DNA from: Bacillota bacterium | GTDB lineage: Bacteria > Bacillota > Clostridia > Lachnospirales > Lachnospiraceae | Length of the DNA stretch: 64,000 bases | Direction: 5' to 3' | NCBI GenBank assembly: GCA_023435895.1 | Contig: JAEZLH010000006.1 | Span: 77,480-141,479 of the forward strand | Part shown: in pieces, positions 9,199 to 18,334 of the stretch | Layout of the letters: each line of letters begins with the position of its first letter | How positions within the stretch are numbered: the stretch's first letter is position 1 | Notes under the pieces: model-generated | The model's input: the letters and a program-made list of their open reading frames with translations, nothing else | Databases searched by the model: none | Told to the model about the DNA's origin: nothing | Made by a program: the position numbers and the translations under genes

Positions 9199-10380
9199 AT
9201 GAATGGATTGAACATTGGTGTATCCCTGAAAAATATGCTTCTTCATCTTAGAGATAGGATGAAAGTTCGTAGGAACAGAGTGATTTATTTCGTCCTAGGA
9301 ATGGTAATAGTCGCTTCTATGGGTGGATGCTATTTTGTCAGCAATGATGAAGGTTTTTATGACAGAACCATAGCCCAGATCACATCAATTCAAGAAACAG
9401 AAGCCCCTCCAATCTATGACTCAGCTGGGAAAGTAGAACAAATGTATCAGCAGGATATAAAGGCAGTGATACGCAACGGTAAATATAAAGGTGTGGATAT
9501 TACATTAAAGAACCAATATTCCTTCTCTAAAATATATGATAATCAATATAAAGTAAAGGATGAGGTATTCTTAAATATTACGGAAGATAGTGTTACCCAC
9601 ACCATCAAAGCGGCACAGATTATTGATTTAAAAAGAGATAATTATATAGCCTATATTGCTTTTTTATTTATTCTCCTAATTTTATTAATTGGAGGCTCCA
9701 AGGGATTGAGATCTCTTGCTAGTGTTATTATTAATGTAGTAATATTTGCAATTGTAATCGAACTTTACATAAAGGGATATAACCTAATCCTATTAGCGGT
9801 GATAGCTGCTTTACTGTTCATCCTTGTTTCTATCGCCTTGGTCAGCGGCATAAATAAAAAATCCGTCTCTGCAGTGATTGGCACCATAGCCGGCACTTTG
9901 CTTTCTATGATTATTACACTAATCGTAATTTGGATTACGAAAGGAAATGGAATTCATTACGAAGAGATTGAATTTATGACTCGTCCACCGGAACAGATTT
10001 TTCTGGTAGAAATTTTGGTAGGCACCTTGGGCGGCATTATGGACATTGCTATTTCAATTTCCTCAGCCGTGAAAGAAATGTTTGATAGCAATCCGGATAT
10101 GGATTGGGGAATCGTATTAAAATCAGGCATGGAAATCGGAAGGGATATTATGGGAACTATGGCAAATACCTTGGTGTTTGCATATATCAGTGGCTCAATA
10201 CCAATGATTCTACTTTGGATGAAAAATGGTTTTTCTTCCTTTGAAATCATTAGTTTTAATCTGAGCTTTGAGGTGATTCGAGCCCTAACCGGAAGTATCG
10301 GAATCGTAATCAGCATACCAATCACTTTGTTTATCTCTGTTTTACTGCTGAGTGGTAATCAGATGGAGGAGTCAAAATGA
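9199..10380 (+). CDS. YibE/F-family membrane protein (YibE-like half)
   Basis: The 393-residue protein has one N-terminal membrane helix (about residues 27-48), a roughly 100-residue extracytoplasmic beta-rich segment, then about seven or eight helices of the YibE/F domain. The domain carries the repeated conserved stretch GGIMDIAISISSAVKEM. GAGGAGGG precedes the ATG. The stop overlaps the start of the next gene by four bases (ATGA), so the two halves are translationally coupled and probably form one complex. The family has no established function; a transport role is inference. Confidence 0.88.
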   Translation: MNGLNIGVSLKNMLLHLRDRMKVRRNRVIYFVLGMVIVASMGGCYFVSNDEGFYDRTIAQITSIQETEAPPIYDSAGKVEQMYQQDIKAVIRNGKYKGVDITLKNQYSFSKIYDNQYKVKDEVFLNITEDSVTHTIKAAQIIDLKRDNYIAYIAFLFILLILLIGGSKGLRSLASVIINVVIFAIVIELYIKGYNLILLAVIAALLFILVSIALVSGINKKSVSAVIGTIAGTLLSMIITLIVIWITKGNGIHYEEIEFMTRPPEQIFLVEILVGTLGGIMDIAISISSAVKEMFDSNPDMDWGIVLKSGMEIGRDIMGTMANTLVFAYISGSIPMILLWMKNGFSSFEIISFNLSFEVIRALTGSIGIVISIPITLFISVLLLSGNQMEESK

Positions 10381-11162
10381 TGAGTGTACCTTTTGTATTA
10401 TTAATTATATTATTTTTGTTAATGGCTGTGATTGGTGGAAAAAGAGGAACGAAATCGTTCTTTACACTGATTTTTAACTTGGTTGTATTGATGATTATGC
10501 TGCAGTTTATGACCCATGGTTTTCAGCCACTGAAGGTCACGATAATAGGATGTGTAATAATAAGTTCCAGTACCCTATTCTATATCAATGGAATAAATAA
10601 GAAGACGCTTTCTTCCTTGTTATCCGTGCTGATTGTTGTTTTGACCACAATTTTATTGACCTATCGGATGGGGCAAGGAGCGAGAATTCAAGGTTTTGGC
10701 AAAGAGCAGGCAGAAGGGGTGACTTATCTTTCTCTCTATATTCATCTGGATCTGTCAAAGGTGGTGATAAGTGTGATTATCATTGCTTTATTGGGGGCGA
10801 TTATTGATGTATCCATATCAATTTCTTCATCAATGAACGAAATCTATGCCCTTGAGCCAACTATTTCAAAAAGCAGATTGATACGCTCTGGAATGAATAT
10901 CGGCAAGGATATTTTGGGGACTATGACGAATACACTTCTTTTTGCCTATATAGCGGGCTTTATGACGCTGATATTGTGGTTTGGGGTATATAATTATACC
11001 ATTTCGGAAGTAATCAATTCGAAGGTGTTTTGTGAGGAGATTTTTCAGATTCTGTCCAGTGGAATTGGAATTATACTGATTATACCGGTTACTGCGATAA
11101 TAACCTCGTTAATCTTAATGGAAGTTCCTAGCCGTGAGCTTGGAACGAAAAAGATTACTTGA
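10377..11162 (+). CDS. YibE/F-family membrane protein (YibF-like half)
   Basis: This 261-residue protein, seven to eight helices, consists of the YibE/F domain without the extracytoplasmic extension of its partner. The paralogous motif GAIIDVSISISSSMNEI mirrors GGIMDIAISISSAVKEM in the upstream protein, and both carry the GKDILGTMTNTLLFAYI-type helix. This points to an ancient duplication giving two interacting halves. It overlaps the preceding gene by four bases. A terminator follows about 80 bases downstream. Confidence 0.88.
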   Translation: MMSVPFVLLIILFLLMAVIGGKRGTKSFFTLIFNLVVLMIMLQFMTHGFQPLKVTIIGCVIISSSTLFYINGINKKTLSSLLSVLIVVLTTILLTYRMGQGARIQGFGKEQAEGVTYLSLYIHLDLSKVVISVIIIALLGAIIDVSISISSSMNEIYALEPTISKSRLIRSGMNIGKDILGTMTNTLLFAYIAGFMTLILWFGVYNYTISEVINSKVFCEEIFQILSSGIGIILIIPVTAIITSLILMEVPSRELGTKKIT

Positions 11163-11242
11163 AATATAAACAGTGCAACAGACAAAGTTCTATAATGGAT
11201 AATAGGTTGATGAAAACATCAATACAAAAATAGTAAACGGAT

Positions 11243-11298
11243 AAAGCATCTGTACGAAAACACATTTGATATTGTGTGGTTGAGTATGGATGCTTTTT
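11243..11298 (+). terminator. Rho-independent terminator after YibE/F pair
   Basis: AAAGCATC at 11243-11250 pairs with GATGCTTT at 11289-11296; an inner ACACA/TGTGT stem extends the hairpin and a T-rich run follows. It closes the msrC-YibE/F unit. The remaining gap to 11633 is AT-rich and holds only the promoter listed next. Confidence 0.75.
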
Positions 11299-11425
11299 CT
11301 TTGATCAATTTTATTATTAATTATATTTGTTATGAATTAGAAGAGCCTTGAAATACTAATTTTTGTATGTAACATTGTAAATTAGTAAAATATAAATGAT
11401 TTGTATTATTATCATAGTAAGGGTA

Positions 11426-11454
11426 TTGACATATTATAAATGAAAGATTAACAT
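11426..11454 (+). promoter_or_regulatory. Candidate SigA promoter for TetR unit
   Basis: TTGACA at 11426-11431 is followed after 17 bases by TAACAT (4 of 6 to TATAAT). It points at the TetR/Acg unit, about 180 bases upstream of its start. No other promoter in the gap is better. Confidence 0.4.
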
Positions 11455-11633
11455 ATAGAGTATACTTATAGTTTATATTAATGCATAAAAGTGCAATAAT
11501 TTAAACCGTAAATATATAGCATAAGTATTAAACGTAAAATGCAATTATATAGAGCAAATTCGTAACGTGCAAATTCTTTAAATACTAAGTGGATGAGTGC
11601 AACAGGCATGAGTACAAAGAAAGGAGGTATTCT

Positions 11634-12278
11634 GTGGGAAATAGTGATCGAAAGGAAAAGGAAAGAGAGCTACGCAGGAATGATATAATTGATGGTGCGG
11701 AGAGGATATTTTTTACCAAAGGATACGAGAAGGCCACCATGGATGAAGTGGCCAAAGAGGCGGAATACAGTAAAAGAACGGTTTATATTTATTTTAACAG
11801 TAAGGAACAAATTTATTTTGAAATCATGATAAGAGGGTATAAACTGTTAATCAATATGGTAAATCAGAGTTTGCGTAAAGGTACTATAAATGCCATCGAA
11901 GAAATCCGCCAAATAGCATATATTATTCGACGCTTCAATATAGAGCATCCAAATTATTTTAATGCCATTATGGAATATGAAAATGGAGAGTTGGATTTTC
12001 AGAAGGGGATTTCGGATCAATCAAGAGATGAATGTTATGCACTTGGCGAGCAGATACTGACTATTTTGGTGGAAGCTTTAAAAAAAGGAGTAAGGGAAAA
12101 GACAATCCGGAGAGAAGTTGAGATAACCAAGACCGCTCTAATCCTTTGGGCATGTATGATTGGTGTGTTCAATGTAGCGAATAAAAAGGAAAGATATATG
12201 AAGCAATATCATAATCTCACATCAGAGGAGCTAATTTCTGCAGCATTTGAGCTGCTAATTAATTCGATAAAAAACTAA
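11634..12278 (+). CDS. TetR/AcrR-family regulator
   Basis: The 214-residue protein has a TetR helix-turn-helix at about residues 15-62 (ATMDEVAKEAEYSKRTVYIY) and a C-terminal all-helical ligand domain. I place the start at the GTG at 11634 because AAAGGAGG lies six bases before it; the open frame continues to another GTG at 11589 that has no ribosome binding site. It lies 15 bases before the Acg-family gene and probably controls it. No clear palindromic operator was found upstream. Confidence 0.88.
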   Translation: MGNSDRKEKERELRRNDIIDGAERIFFTKGYEKATMDEVAKEAEYSKRTVYIYFNSKEQIYFEIMIRGYKLLINMVNQSLRKGTINAIEEIRQIAYIIRRFNIEHPNYFNAIMEYENGELDFQKGISDQSRDECYALGEQILTILVEALKKGVREKTIRREVEITKTALILWACMIGVFNVANKKERYMKQYHNLTSEELISAAFELLINSIKN

Positions 12279-12293
12279 AAGGGGAACGATCAA

Positions 12294-13490
12294 ATGAGAA
12301 CGAACAAGATTAGAAAAAATTTCGTAAAAATATTGATATGTCTCTGTATATTGATTATCCTGCCATTGACTTCCCTGTTTATAGTAAGTGGTATTTTTGT
12401 ACCTAAGGATTATCTTAAGCCTTGGAAGAAAACCTATGCCGGGCAATTTCAGGATCCAAGAATTCGGATCGCGGCGCAAGGTTTATTAGCTGCCAACAGC
12501 CATAATATGCAACCATGGAAAATTCAGCTTGACCAAAAGGATTCAAAGATATTTTATTTGTTTACTGACAGTCAGCGATTGACACCGGAGGTTGATCCTT
12601 ATGCACGCCAAATAATGATAACTCAGGGTACCTTCTTGGAATACGTATCGATTGCAGCAGGGGAGTTGGGGTATCAAGCCAGGATCGATTTGTTTCCCAA
12701 TGGAACTTATGAGGAAGATAGATTATTGGCGAGTATGGATAATAAACCAGTGGCTAAAATAACACTTATTAAGGATGTGCCGATTAACAACTCTCTGTAT
12801 AAATATATGTTCTTGCCGGATACGAACCGATCGCCCTATAAGGTTGAGCAATTATCTGAGCGGCAAATTACGGAGCTGGAGTCCATCAGCATGGAGGATA
12901 TAACTGTAAAGGTATATGAAAATCAAGAAGATATTAGGCGTCTGGGAGATTATGCAATTTCAGGTGCAGCCGCTGAAGCTAAGGTAGAACGTGTTATGGA
13001 AGAAACACAAGTTATTTTTCGAGCAAATGAATTTCAGAAGAATAAATATCGTTACGGTTTTTCCGTAGAGGGACAGGGGACATCAGGGATGATGCGCCAT
13101 ATTATGCAAGGGATGGTTACACTTTTTCCTTCATTGAATCAGGGGAAAACAGCTTCTGACTTATTTATAAAATCTACTAGGGAAGCTGTAAAAAGCACTG
13201 CGGCTTATGTAATTATTTCATCGAAGGATAACAGCCGTAAAAGTCAGGTGAAAAGCGGGTTAGCTTATAGCAAGTTGATACTGACAGCACATGGTTTAGG
13301 TCTGGCAATGCAGCCTCTAAGCCAGGTATTAGAAGAATACCTGGAAATGCAGGCGCTTTATGAGGGTATACATAGGGATTATGCGAAAGATGGAGGAACA
13401 ATACAGATGTTGGTTCGTATTGGCAAAGCAACGAAAAAGACTCCACTAACCATGCGGAGAGATGTAAGTGAGTTAATCGTTGATAAATAG
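12294..13490 (+). CDS. Membrane-anchored Acg-family nitroreductase-like protein
   Basis: The 398-residue protein starts with one membrane helix (about residues 15-36) and continues as a fused, two-halved nitroreductase fold of the Acg family (LLAANSHNMQPWKI, DPYARQIMITQGTFLEY). Acg proteins of mycobacteria bind or sequester FMN and are not clearly catalytic, so an oxidoreductase role here is uncertain. The N-terminal signal-anchor is consistent with the domain lying outside the membrane, though orientation is inference. The gene follows the TetR gene by 15 bases (AAAGGGG site) and ends with a strong terminator. Confidence 0.82.
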   Translation: MRTNKIRKNFVKILICLCILIILPLTSLFIVSGIFVPKDYLKPWKKTYAGQFQDPRIRIAAQGLLAANSHNMQPWKIQLDQKDSKIFYLFTDSQRLTPEVDPYARQIMITQGTFLEYVSIAAGELGYQARIDLFPNGTYEEDRLLASMDNKPVAKITLIKDVPINNSLYKYMFLPDTNRSPYKVEQLSERQITELESISMEDITVKVYENQEDIRRLGDYAISGAAAEAKVERVMEETQVIFRANEFQKNKYRYGFSVEGQGTSGMMRHIMQGMVTLFPSLNQGKTASDLFIKSTREAVKSTAAYVIISSKDNSRKSQVKSGLAYSKLILTAHGLGLAMQPLSQVLEEYLEMQALYEGIHRDYAKDGGTIQMLVRIGKATKKTPLTMRRDVSELIVDK

Positions 13491-13546
13491 GATCACTATG
13501 ATAGAAAAAGGTTAAATTCTTGCAAAAGAAAGAAACAAGTGAGAAA

Positions 13547-13618
13547 GGGTGTTGCTTCAAAATCATTGAAAAAGGGATGGATCACCTTTGTTTTGATTTT
13601 ACTGCAACACCCATTTTT
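13547..13618 (+). terminator. Rho-independent terminator after Acg-family gene
   Basis: GGGTGTTGC at 13547-13555 pairs perfectly with GCAACACCC at 13604-13612, with further inner pairing (AAAATCA/TGATTTT, AAAGG/CCTTT), followed by ATTTTT. It may also serve the converging carbamate kinase gene. Confidence 0.8.
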
Positions 13619-13717
13619 GAAAGGATAACTCTATAATGGATAAAAGAGAATGAAAGGGAAGCAGGATATGGGTATTCCATTAAGTGGATTATTCGTGTTT
13701 ACCCCCTCTATAATCGG

Positions 13718-14650
13718 TTATGGTGTAACAATCGTGCCATTCTGTCCGGCAAGACACTGACGGGCATTGTTCAGATGACCAATGATAGCGGTTCTTCCTT
13801 CTTTCTTTGATACAAAATCAACACTAGCCTCGATTTTGGGAAGCATCGTAGTTACAGGGAACTGTCCCTCTGATATATATGTCTTTGCATCATTGACGGA
13901 AAGAGTATCAAGGGTTTGTTCATTCTCAGTACCAAAATTCAGTGCAACTTTATCTACTCCGGTTAAGAAGAGTAAAATATCGGCATCCAGCATGTCTGCT
14001 AATTTTTCACTAGCCAAATCCTTCTCGATTACTGCACTGGCACCGCGTAGTACGGTACCTTGTTCTAGTACCGGTATACCACCGCCCCCACAAGCAATCA
14101 CAAGCTGATCACTATCGACTAATGCACGAATGGCATCTATTTCATAAATGTCAATGGGCTTGGGTGTTGCTACGAGACGTCTGTATCCCCCATCTACCTC
14201 TTTGACATAATTTCCTTTTTTGATTTCTTCCTCTGCTTCCTCCTTCGTCATAACACGTCCTATGACCTTCGTTGGATGTTGGAAAGCAGGGTCAAAGGTG
14301 TCTACTTTAACTTGTGTAATCAAGGTAGATACCGGTTTAAAGATTCCACGCTCTAACAATACGGTACGTATAGCATTTTGCAAATCGTATCCTATATAGC
14401 CTTGACTCAAGGCACCGCAAACTGACATGGGAGCAACGGTATAACTATCATCCAATCGATTTAACTCTGTCATTGCCCGGTGAAGCATTCCAATCTGAAG
14501 GCCGTTGCTATGTGTGATTATGACCTTATATTTATCTTCTACCAAATCGGCAATTGCTTGTGCAGCATTAATGATTGATTTCTTCTGTTCCGGAAAACTG
14601 GTTCCGAATGCATTTCTTCCTAAAGCGACTACGACAGTTTTTTTCTTCAT
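13718..14650 (-). CDS. arcC: Carbamate kinase
   Basis: The 310-residue cytoplasmic enzyme makes ATP and carbamate from carbamoyl phosphate and ADP. The N-terminal VVVALGRNAF and the VIACGGGGIPV nucleotide/carbamate loop are diagnostic, as is THSNGLQIG. The usual THGNGPQVG-type motif reads THSNGLQIG here, a substitution at conserved Gly and Pro positions. I start at 14650 rather than the in-frame ATG at 14668, which lacks any ribosome binding site. No arginine deiminase or ornithine carbamoyltransferase gene is adjacent, so it may serve a purine/allantoin-type or other carbamoyl-phosphate route elsewhere. Confidence 0.9.
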   Translation of the reverse strand: MKKKTVVVALGRNAFGTSFPEQKKSIINAAQAIADLVEDKYKVIITHSNGLQIGMLHRAMTELNRLDDSYTVAPMSVCGALSQGYIGYDLQNAIRTVLLERGIFKPVSTLITQVKVDTFDPAFQHPTKVIGRVMTKEEAEEEIKKGNYVKEVDGGYRRLVATPKPIDIYEIDAIRALVDSDQLVIACGGGGIPVLEQGTVLRGASAVIEKDLASEKLADMLDADILLFLTGVDKVALNFGTENEQTLDTLSVNDAKTYISEGQFPVTTMLPKIEASVDFVSKKEGRTAIIGHLNNARQCLAGQNGTIVTP

Positions 14651-14963
14651 ACAAAATCCCCATTTCATCTTCGTATTATGATTCGTGCCTGATTATAAGT
14701 TAATTACCTAAAACTAATATACCATAGAGAGGTATTTGATGTCAAAAAACTTCTTGTTAAGAAACATATTTTATGAAGACATATTTTATCTTAGAAGTAC
14801 AACGTTTAAAAGCGTATCGAACGTATCAAGAACTGTTATTTAGGAATGAAAATGATAAAGATTTTGATAAGAAATTAACATAAAAACCGGATTTGACAAT
14901 TTAATTTTGTCCATATAGAATGTAATTAAAAGGAATCTAAATGAGAAAAGAGTGGTGTGATTT

Positions 14964-15899
14964 ATGAAGAAGTTAGAAAAGGTAACATTAATCGGCTTAG
15001 GTGCAATGGGAGTATTTTTTGCTCCAAAGTTGGATGAATATTTGGGTAAAACGAATTTTAGAATATTAGCAGAGGGTGAACGCAAAAAAAGGCTGGAGGA
15101 GAATGGAGTAACCGTAAATGGTGTGAATTATCATTTCAATATTATCACCCCTCAATTAGAAGGCGATTCGGCTGACCTGATCATTATTGCGGTGAAAGAT
15201 ACCGGATTAGCACAAGCAATTCAGGATATCCGAAATCAGGTTGGAACACAAACTCTAATACTATGTGTCATGAATGGGGTTGACAGTGAGGAGGAGATTG
15301 CAAAGGTATATGGCTGGGAACGTATTCTATATTCCTACATGAGAGTTTCCTGTGTAATGAAAGATGGGATTGCAAACTATGATCCTAACTTTGGTATGGT
15401 TCATTTTGGAGAAGCAAAGAATGATGTATTGTCGGAACGGGTAGAGAAAATTAAAGAGTTATTTGATTTAAGCGGAATTAAGTATCACATCGATGAGGAT
15501 ATGATTAGAGGATTATGGTTCAAATATATGTGTAACATTGGTGAAAATATGACCTGTGCGTTACTTGGGGTGCCTTTTGGGGCATACCGTGAAAGCGAAC
15601 ATGCCAATGAAATTAGACGAAGTATGATGCGAGAAGTCATTCTAATAGCAAATAAACTGGGAATTTCACTGGGACAGGAAGATATCGATCGTCAAGAGAC
15701 TACAATAAAGAGATTGCCTCCCGCAAATAAACCTTCTACCCTACAGGACTTGGAAAATGGCCGAAAGACAGAAGTTGAGATGTTCTCAGGAAGGATAGTG
15801 AAACTTGGCAAGGAATTAGGGATTGAAACTCCACTTAATTGGATGGCTTATCATGGGATTAAGGTGTTGGAAGAAAAGAGTCTAATGAAATGGAGCTAG
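14964..15899 (+). CDS. Ketopantoate reductase-family (ApbA/PanE) dehydrogenase
   Basis: This 311-residue NAD(P)H-dependent enzyme carries the N-terminal Rossmann motif GLGAMGVFF at about residues 10-18 and the C-terminal helical domain of the ApbA/PanE family. The conserved catalytic-lysine segment appears as RGLWFKYMCNIGEN. Family members reduce 2-dehydropantoate to pantoate for coenzyme A synthesis, but many paralogues act on other 2-keto acids. No pan genes are nearby, so I leave the substrate open. The ribosome binding site before the ATG is weak (GTGGTG). Confidence 0.82.
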   Translation: MKKLEKVTLIGLGAMGVFFAPKLDEYLGKTNFRILAEGERKKRLEENGVTVNGVNYHFNIITPQLEGDSADLIIIAVKDTGLAQAIQDIRNQVGTQTLILCVMNGVDSEEEIAKVYGWERILYSYMRVSCVMKDGIANYDPNFGMVHFGEAKNDVLSERVEKIKELFDLSGIKYHIDEDMIRGLWFKYMCNIGENMTCALLGVPFGAYRESEHANEIRRSMMREVILIANKLGISLGQEDIDRQETTIKRLPPANKPSTLQDLENGRKTEVEMFSGRIVKLGKELGIETPLNWMAYHGIKVLEEKSLMKWS

Positions 15900-16025
15900 T
15901 TCATATAAAATTTTTTGCACAGTGCATTCTTTGGGTTTGACTTCTGCTACAGAATTATATGATTATGTATACAGTAATCTTTTGCTACCACTCTATTAAA
16001 AATATTAACAAGGAGGATGATTATT

Positions 16026-16577
16026 ATGCTGAGAGAAGTTGTTCTTTATATAGCAGCAAGCCTGGACGGGTATATCGCAACTAAGGAGGATGGACTTGAA
16101 TGGCTATTTCAGACAGAGGGAGAGGGCGATAACGGATATTCTGAGTTCTATGAGAGTGTTGATACAATTATTATGGGGAGAAAAACCTATGATTGGATTC
16201 TTAATCATGAGGGAGATAATTTTCCATATAAGAACAAACAATGCTTAGTGTTTTCCAGAACAGAGCAACAGGAAGACGAGAATGTTGAATTTGTTAACGG
16301 TAATGTTCACGAACTTGTAGCAGAATTAAAGAAGATGGAAGGGAAAAGTATATGGATTGTAGGCGGGGGAGAATTACTGCATTATTTTATAAAAGAACAA
16401 TTGGTGGATAAATGGATCATCAATATTGCCCCCACTATAATCGGAGAAGGAATTCCACTTTTCAAACAGTTAGACTTTGAGACAAGGTTAAGCTTAATTA
16501 CGGTAAAGCGTCACAATCAGTTTGCGGAAATGCAATATGAGACGGTAAGAGGGGGTACTTTTAATGGAAATATATGA
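16026..16577 (+). CDS. Dihydrofolate reductase-fold / RibD C-terminal family protein
   Basis: This 183-residue protein is of the RibD-C/DHFR-like family (YwjB/YyaP type). Recognisable are the start VVLYIAASLDGYIA, IMGRKTYDWI and VGGGELLHYFI. AGGAGG at 16011-16016 directly abuts an ATG at 16017, so the ATG at 16026 with nine-base spacing is the likely start. Its stop overlaps the next nitroreductase gene by 14 bases, so the two are co-expressed. Biochemical function is not established for this family; NAD(P)H-dependent reduction is inference. Confidence 0.85.
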   Translation: MLREVVLYIAASLDGYIATKEDGLEWLFQTEGEGDNGYSEFYESVDTIIMGRKTYDWILNHEGDNFPYKNKQCLVFSRTEQQEDENVEFVNGNVHELVAELKKMEGKSIWIVGGGELLHYFIKEQLVDKWIINIAPTIIGEGIPLFKQLDFETRLSLITVKRHNQFAEMQYETVRGGTFNGNI

Positions 16578-17193
16578 AGCAATAAGAAAAAGGAGAACAA
16601 TTAGGGATTTTCAGGATAAAGCGGTTGAGATGGATACGATTGAGCATATAATCAGTGCTGGTTTGAAAGCACCATCGAATGACCATATGCGTAACTGGGA
16701 GTTCGTGGTAATCACTGATAAGGAGGAAAGAATCAAATTAATACAAAATATTCCGAAATTGGTTTCACAGGAGAATGTAAAATCGCAACTTGATAATTGG
16801 AATATGCATGATGAAAAACAAAGGAAAATGTATATGGATGCAATTCCAAAACAATATTCCATGCTGTATGACTCATCATGTTTAATTCTTCCTTTTTTTA
16901 AGCAAAAACCCCCATTGCTACAACCGGAACGTATTAGTTCCCTAAACTCTTTTGCCTCAATATGGATGTGTATTGAGAACATCCTGTTAGCTGCTACAGC
17001 AGAAGGATTGTTTGGAGTTGTGAGAATCCCTGATGGGGAGGGTGAATTACAACATATAAAAGAGACCATCAAGCATCCGGATAATTATTTTATGCCATGC
17101 TACATATCATTGGGATATCCCGCCACAGATGCAGTGATTATTGAGCAAAATAATTTTAGTGCAAAAGTGAGAATGCATTTGGGTAAATGGTAA
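16564..17193 (+). CDS. Nitroreductase-family protein
   Basis: This 209-residue nitroreductase-fold protein has the N-terminal signature EAIRKRRTIRDFQDKAVE and the APSNDHMRNWEF loop of FMN-dependent oxidoreductases. It contains an insertion of about 50 residues after the first third compared with the shorter nitroreductase at 5499. A GAGGGGG site lies inside the end of the upstream DHFR-like gene, with which it overlaps by 14 bases. The pair plus the TIM-barrel gene downstream form a probable operon. Substrate unknown. Confidence 0.86.
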   Translation: MEIYEAIRKRRTIRDFQDKAVEMDTIEHIISAGLKAPSNDHMRNWEFVVITDKEERIKLIQNIPKLVSQENVKSQLDNWNMHDEKQRKMYMDAIPKQYSMLYDSSCLILPFFKQKPPLLQPERISSLNSFASIWMCIENILLAATAEGLFGVVRIPDGEGELQHIKETIKHPDNYFMPCYISLGYPATDAVIIEQNNFSAKVRMHLGKW

Positions 17194-17304
17194 GATTTTG
17201 TATAGTATTAAGATTCACAGGGTTAAAGCTATGTTGTGAACTGCTCATAGCAAATATCATACCACAATAAGACATCGATGATAACAGAAACGGAGCAAAT
17301 TCAA

Positions 17305-18123
17305 ATGGAGAAACTATTATTCGGGATATCCGGACTTCCGATAGGAAGCGGCTTGAAGAAGATGAACTATGCTTTAGGAATACATTATGCAAAATCAATC
17401 GGTTTGGATGCAATGGAGCTTCTCTTTGTAAGAAGCGTCAATGTGAATGAACGGAATAAAGAGTTGATATTACAAAGTAAGTTAGAAAATGAGTTTTATT
17501 TATCTGCCCATGGTTCCTATTATATTAATCTGAATGCCGCGGATGAGGAAAAACAGCAGCAGTCCATGGAACGCATTATAAAAGGAGCGGAAGCCTTGTC
17601 GAAGGTGGAAGGGAGAAGTTTGATTTTTCATCCTGGATATTATTTGAATCGTTCTAAAGAAAAGACCTTTCAAGAAATCAAAGAAAATCTGCTTAAATTA
17701 CCCTATATAGGCGTTGACTACCGCTTGGAAACCACGGGGAAGAATACTCAATTTGGGACATTGGAAGAGCTGGTCGGTATATGTAAAGAAGTAGAATCTT
17801 GCAAGCTTTGTATTGATTTTGCACACATTCATGCAAGGGGAAACGGAGCTTTAAGGAGTTACGATGATTTTTGCAGAATTCTTCAATATATACTGGATGA
17901 GCTCGGAAGAGAAGCCTTGGAGGATTTGCATATTCATATGGGAGGTATTCATTATAATCAAAATGGAGAGAGATATCACCTACCAGTATTAGAAAGTGAT
18001 TTTAATTATGTGGAGTGTTTAAAAGCCTTAAAGGATTTTCGGGTGAAGGGGTGCGTAATTTTGGAAGGCCCTTTGGTGGAAAAGGATGCCTTATTACTAA
18101 AAAGTACTTATTGGAACCTATAA
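17305..18123 (+). CDS. TIM-barrel protein, AP endonuclease family 2 (endonuclease IV-like)
   Basis: The 272-residue protein matches the xylose isomerase-like TIM barrel of endonuclease IV. Candidate metal ligands are visible in order: SAHGSYY, IFHPGYY, DYRLETTGK, CIDFAHIHARG and HIHMGGIHY. These resemble the trinuclear zinc site of Nfo-type nucleases that cut abasic sites, although the ETTGK and DFAHIHARG motifs are closer to the short archaeal/clostridial branch than to E. coli Nfo. The start at 17305 follows GGAG by nine bases; an in-frame ATG at 17278 lacks a site. Sugar isomerase activity is a less likely alternative. Confidence 0.8.
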   Translation: MEKLLFGISGLPIGSGLKKMNYALGIHYAKSIGLDAMELLFVRSVNVNERNKELILQSKLENEFYLSAHGSYYINLNAADEEKQQQSMERIIKGAEALSKVEGRSLIFHPGYYLNRSKEKTFQEIKENLLKLPYIGVDYRLETTGKNTQFGTLEELVGICKEVESCKLCIDFAHIHARGNGALRSYDDFCRILQYILDELGREALEDLHIHMGGIHYNQNGERYHLPVLESDFNYVECLKALKDFRVKGCVILEGPLVEKDALLLKSTYWNL

Positions 18124-18240
18124 TTAAAAAATTATCTTATCATGACGGATTTTGAGGGGTTTCGCAAGGTAAGACGTTACAATTTTACCATGTTTTCGCT
18201 CTATCATAGTAAATAATTAAAGTAAATTGCGTGAATAGTA

Positions 18241-18269
18241 TTGACAGCAGTATAAAGATGTGCTAATTT
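18241..18269 (+). promoter_or_regulatory. Promoter of amino-acid ABC operon
   Basis: TTGACA at 18241-18246 is followed after 17 bases by TAATTT at 18264-18269. Transcription would start near 18276, only a few bases before the leader hairpin. Confidence 0.55.
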
Positions 18270-18282
18270 TTCTTTATGGCAA

Positions 18283-18327
18283 AGGAGTTTGACTAAGTGT
18301 AGTGGAACTCCTATTTTTTTTAGGAGG
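18283..18327 (+). promoter_or_regulatory. Leader hairpin that can compete for the Shine-Dalgarno sequence
   Basis: AGGAGTT at 18283-18289 pairs with AACTCCT at 18306-18312, followed by ATTTTTTTT, the form of an intrinsic terminator. The Shine-Dalgarno sequence AGGAGG at 18322-18327 begins immediately after the T run, and its AGGAG could pair with the same CTCCT. Two mutually exclusive pairings are therefore possible, one freeing and one blocking translation. Whether this terminates, regulates or simply stabilises the mRNA is unknown. Confidence 0.5.
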
Positions 18328-18334
18328 AAAAATT

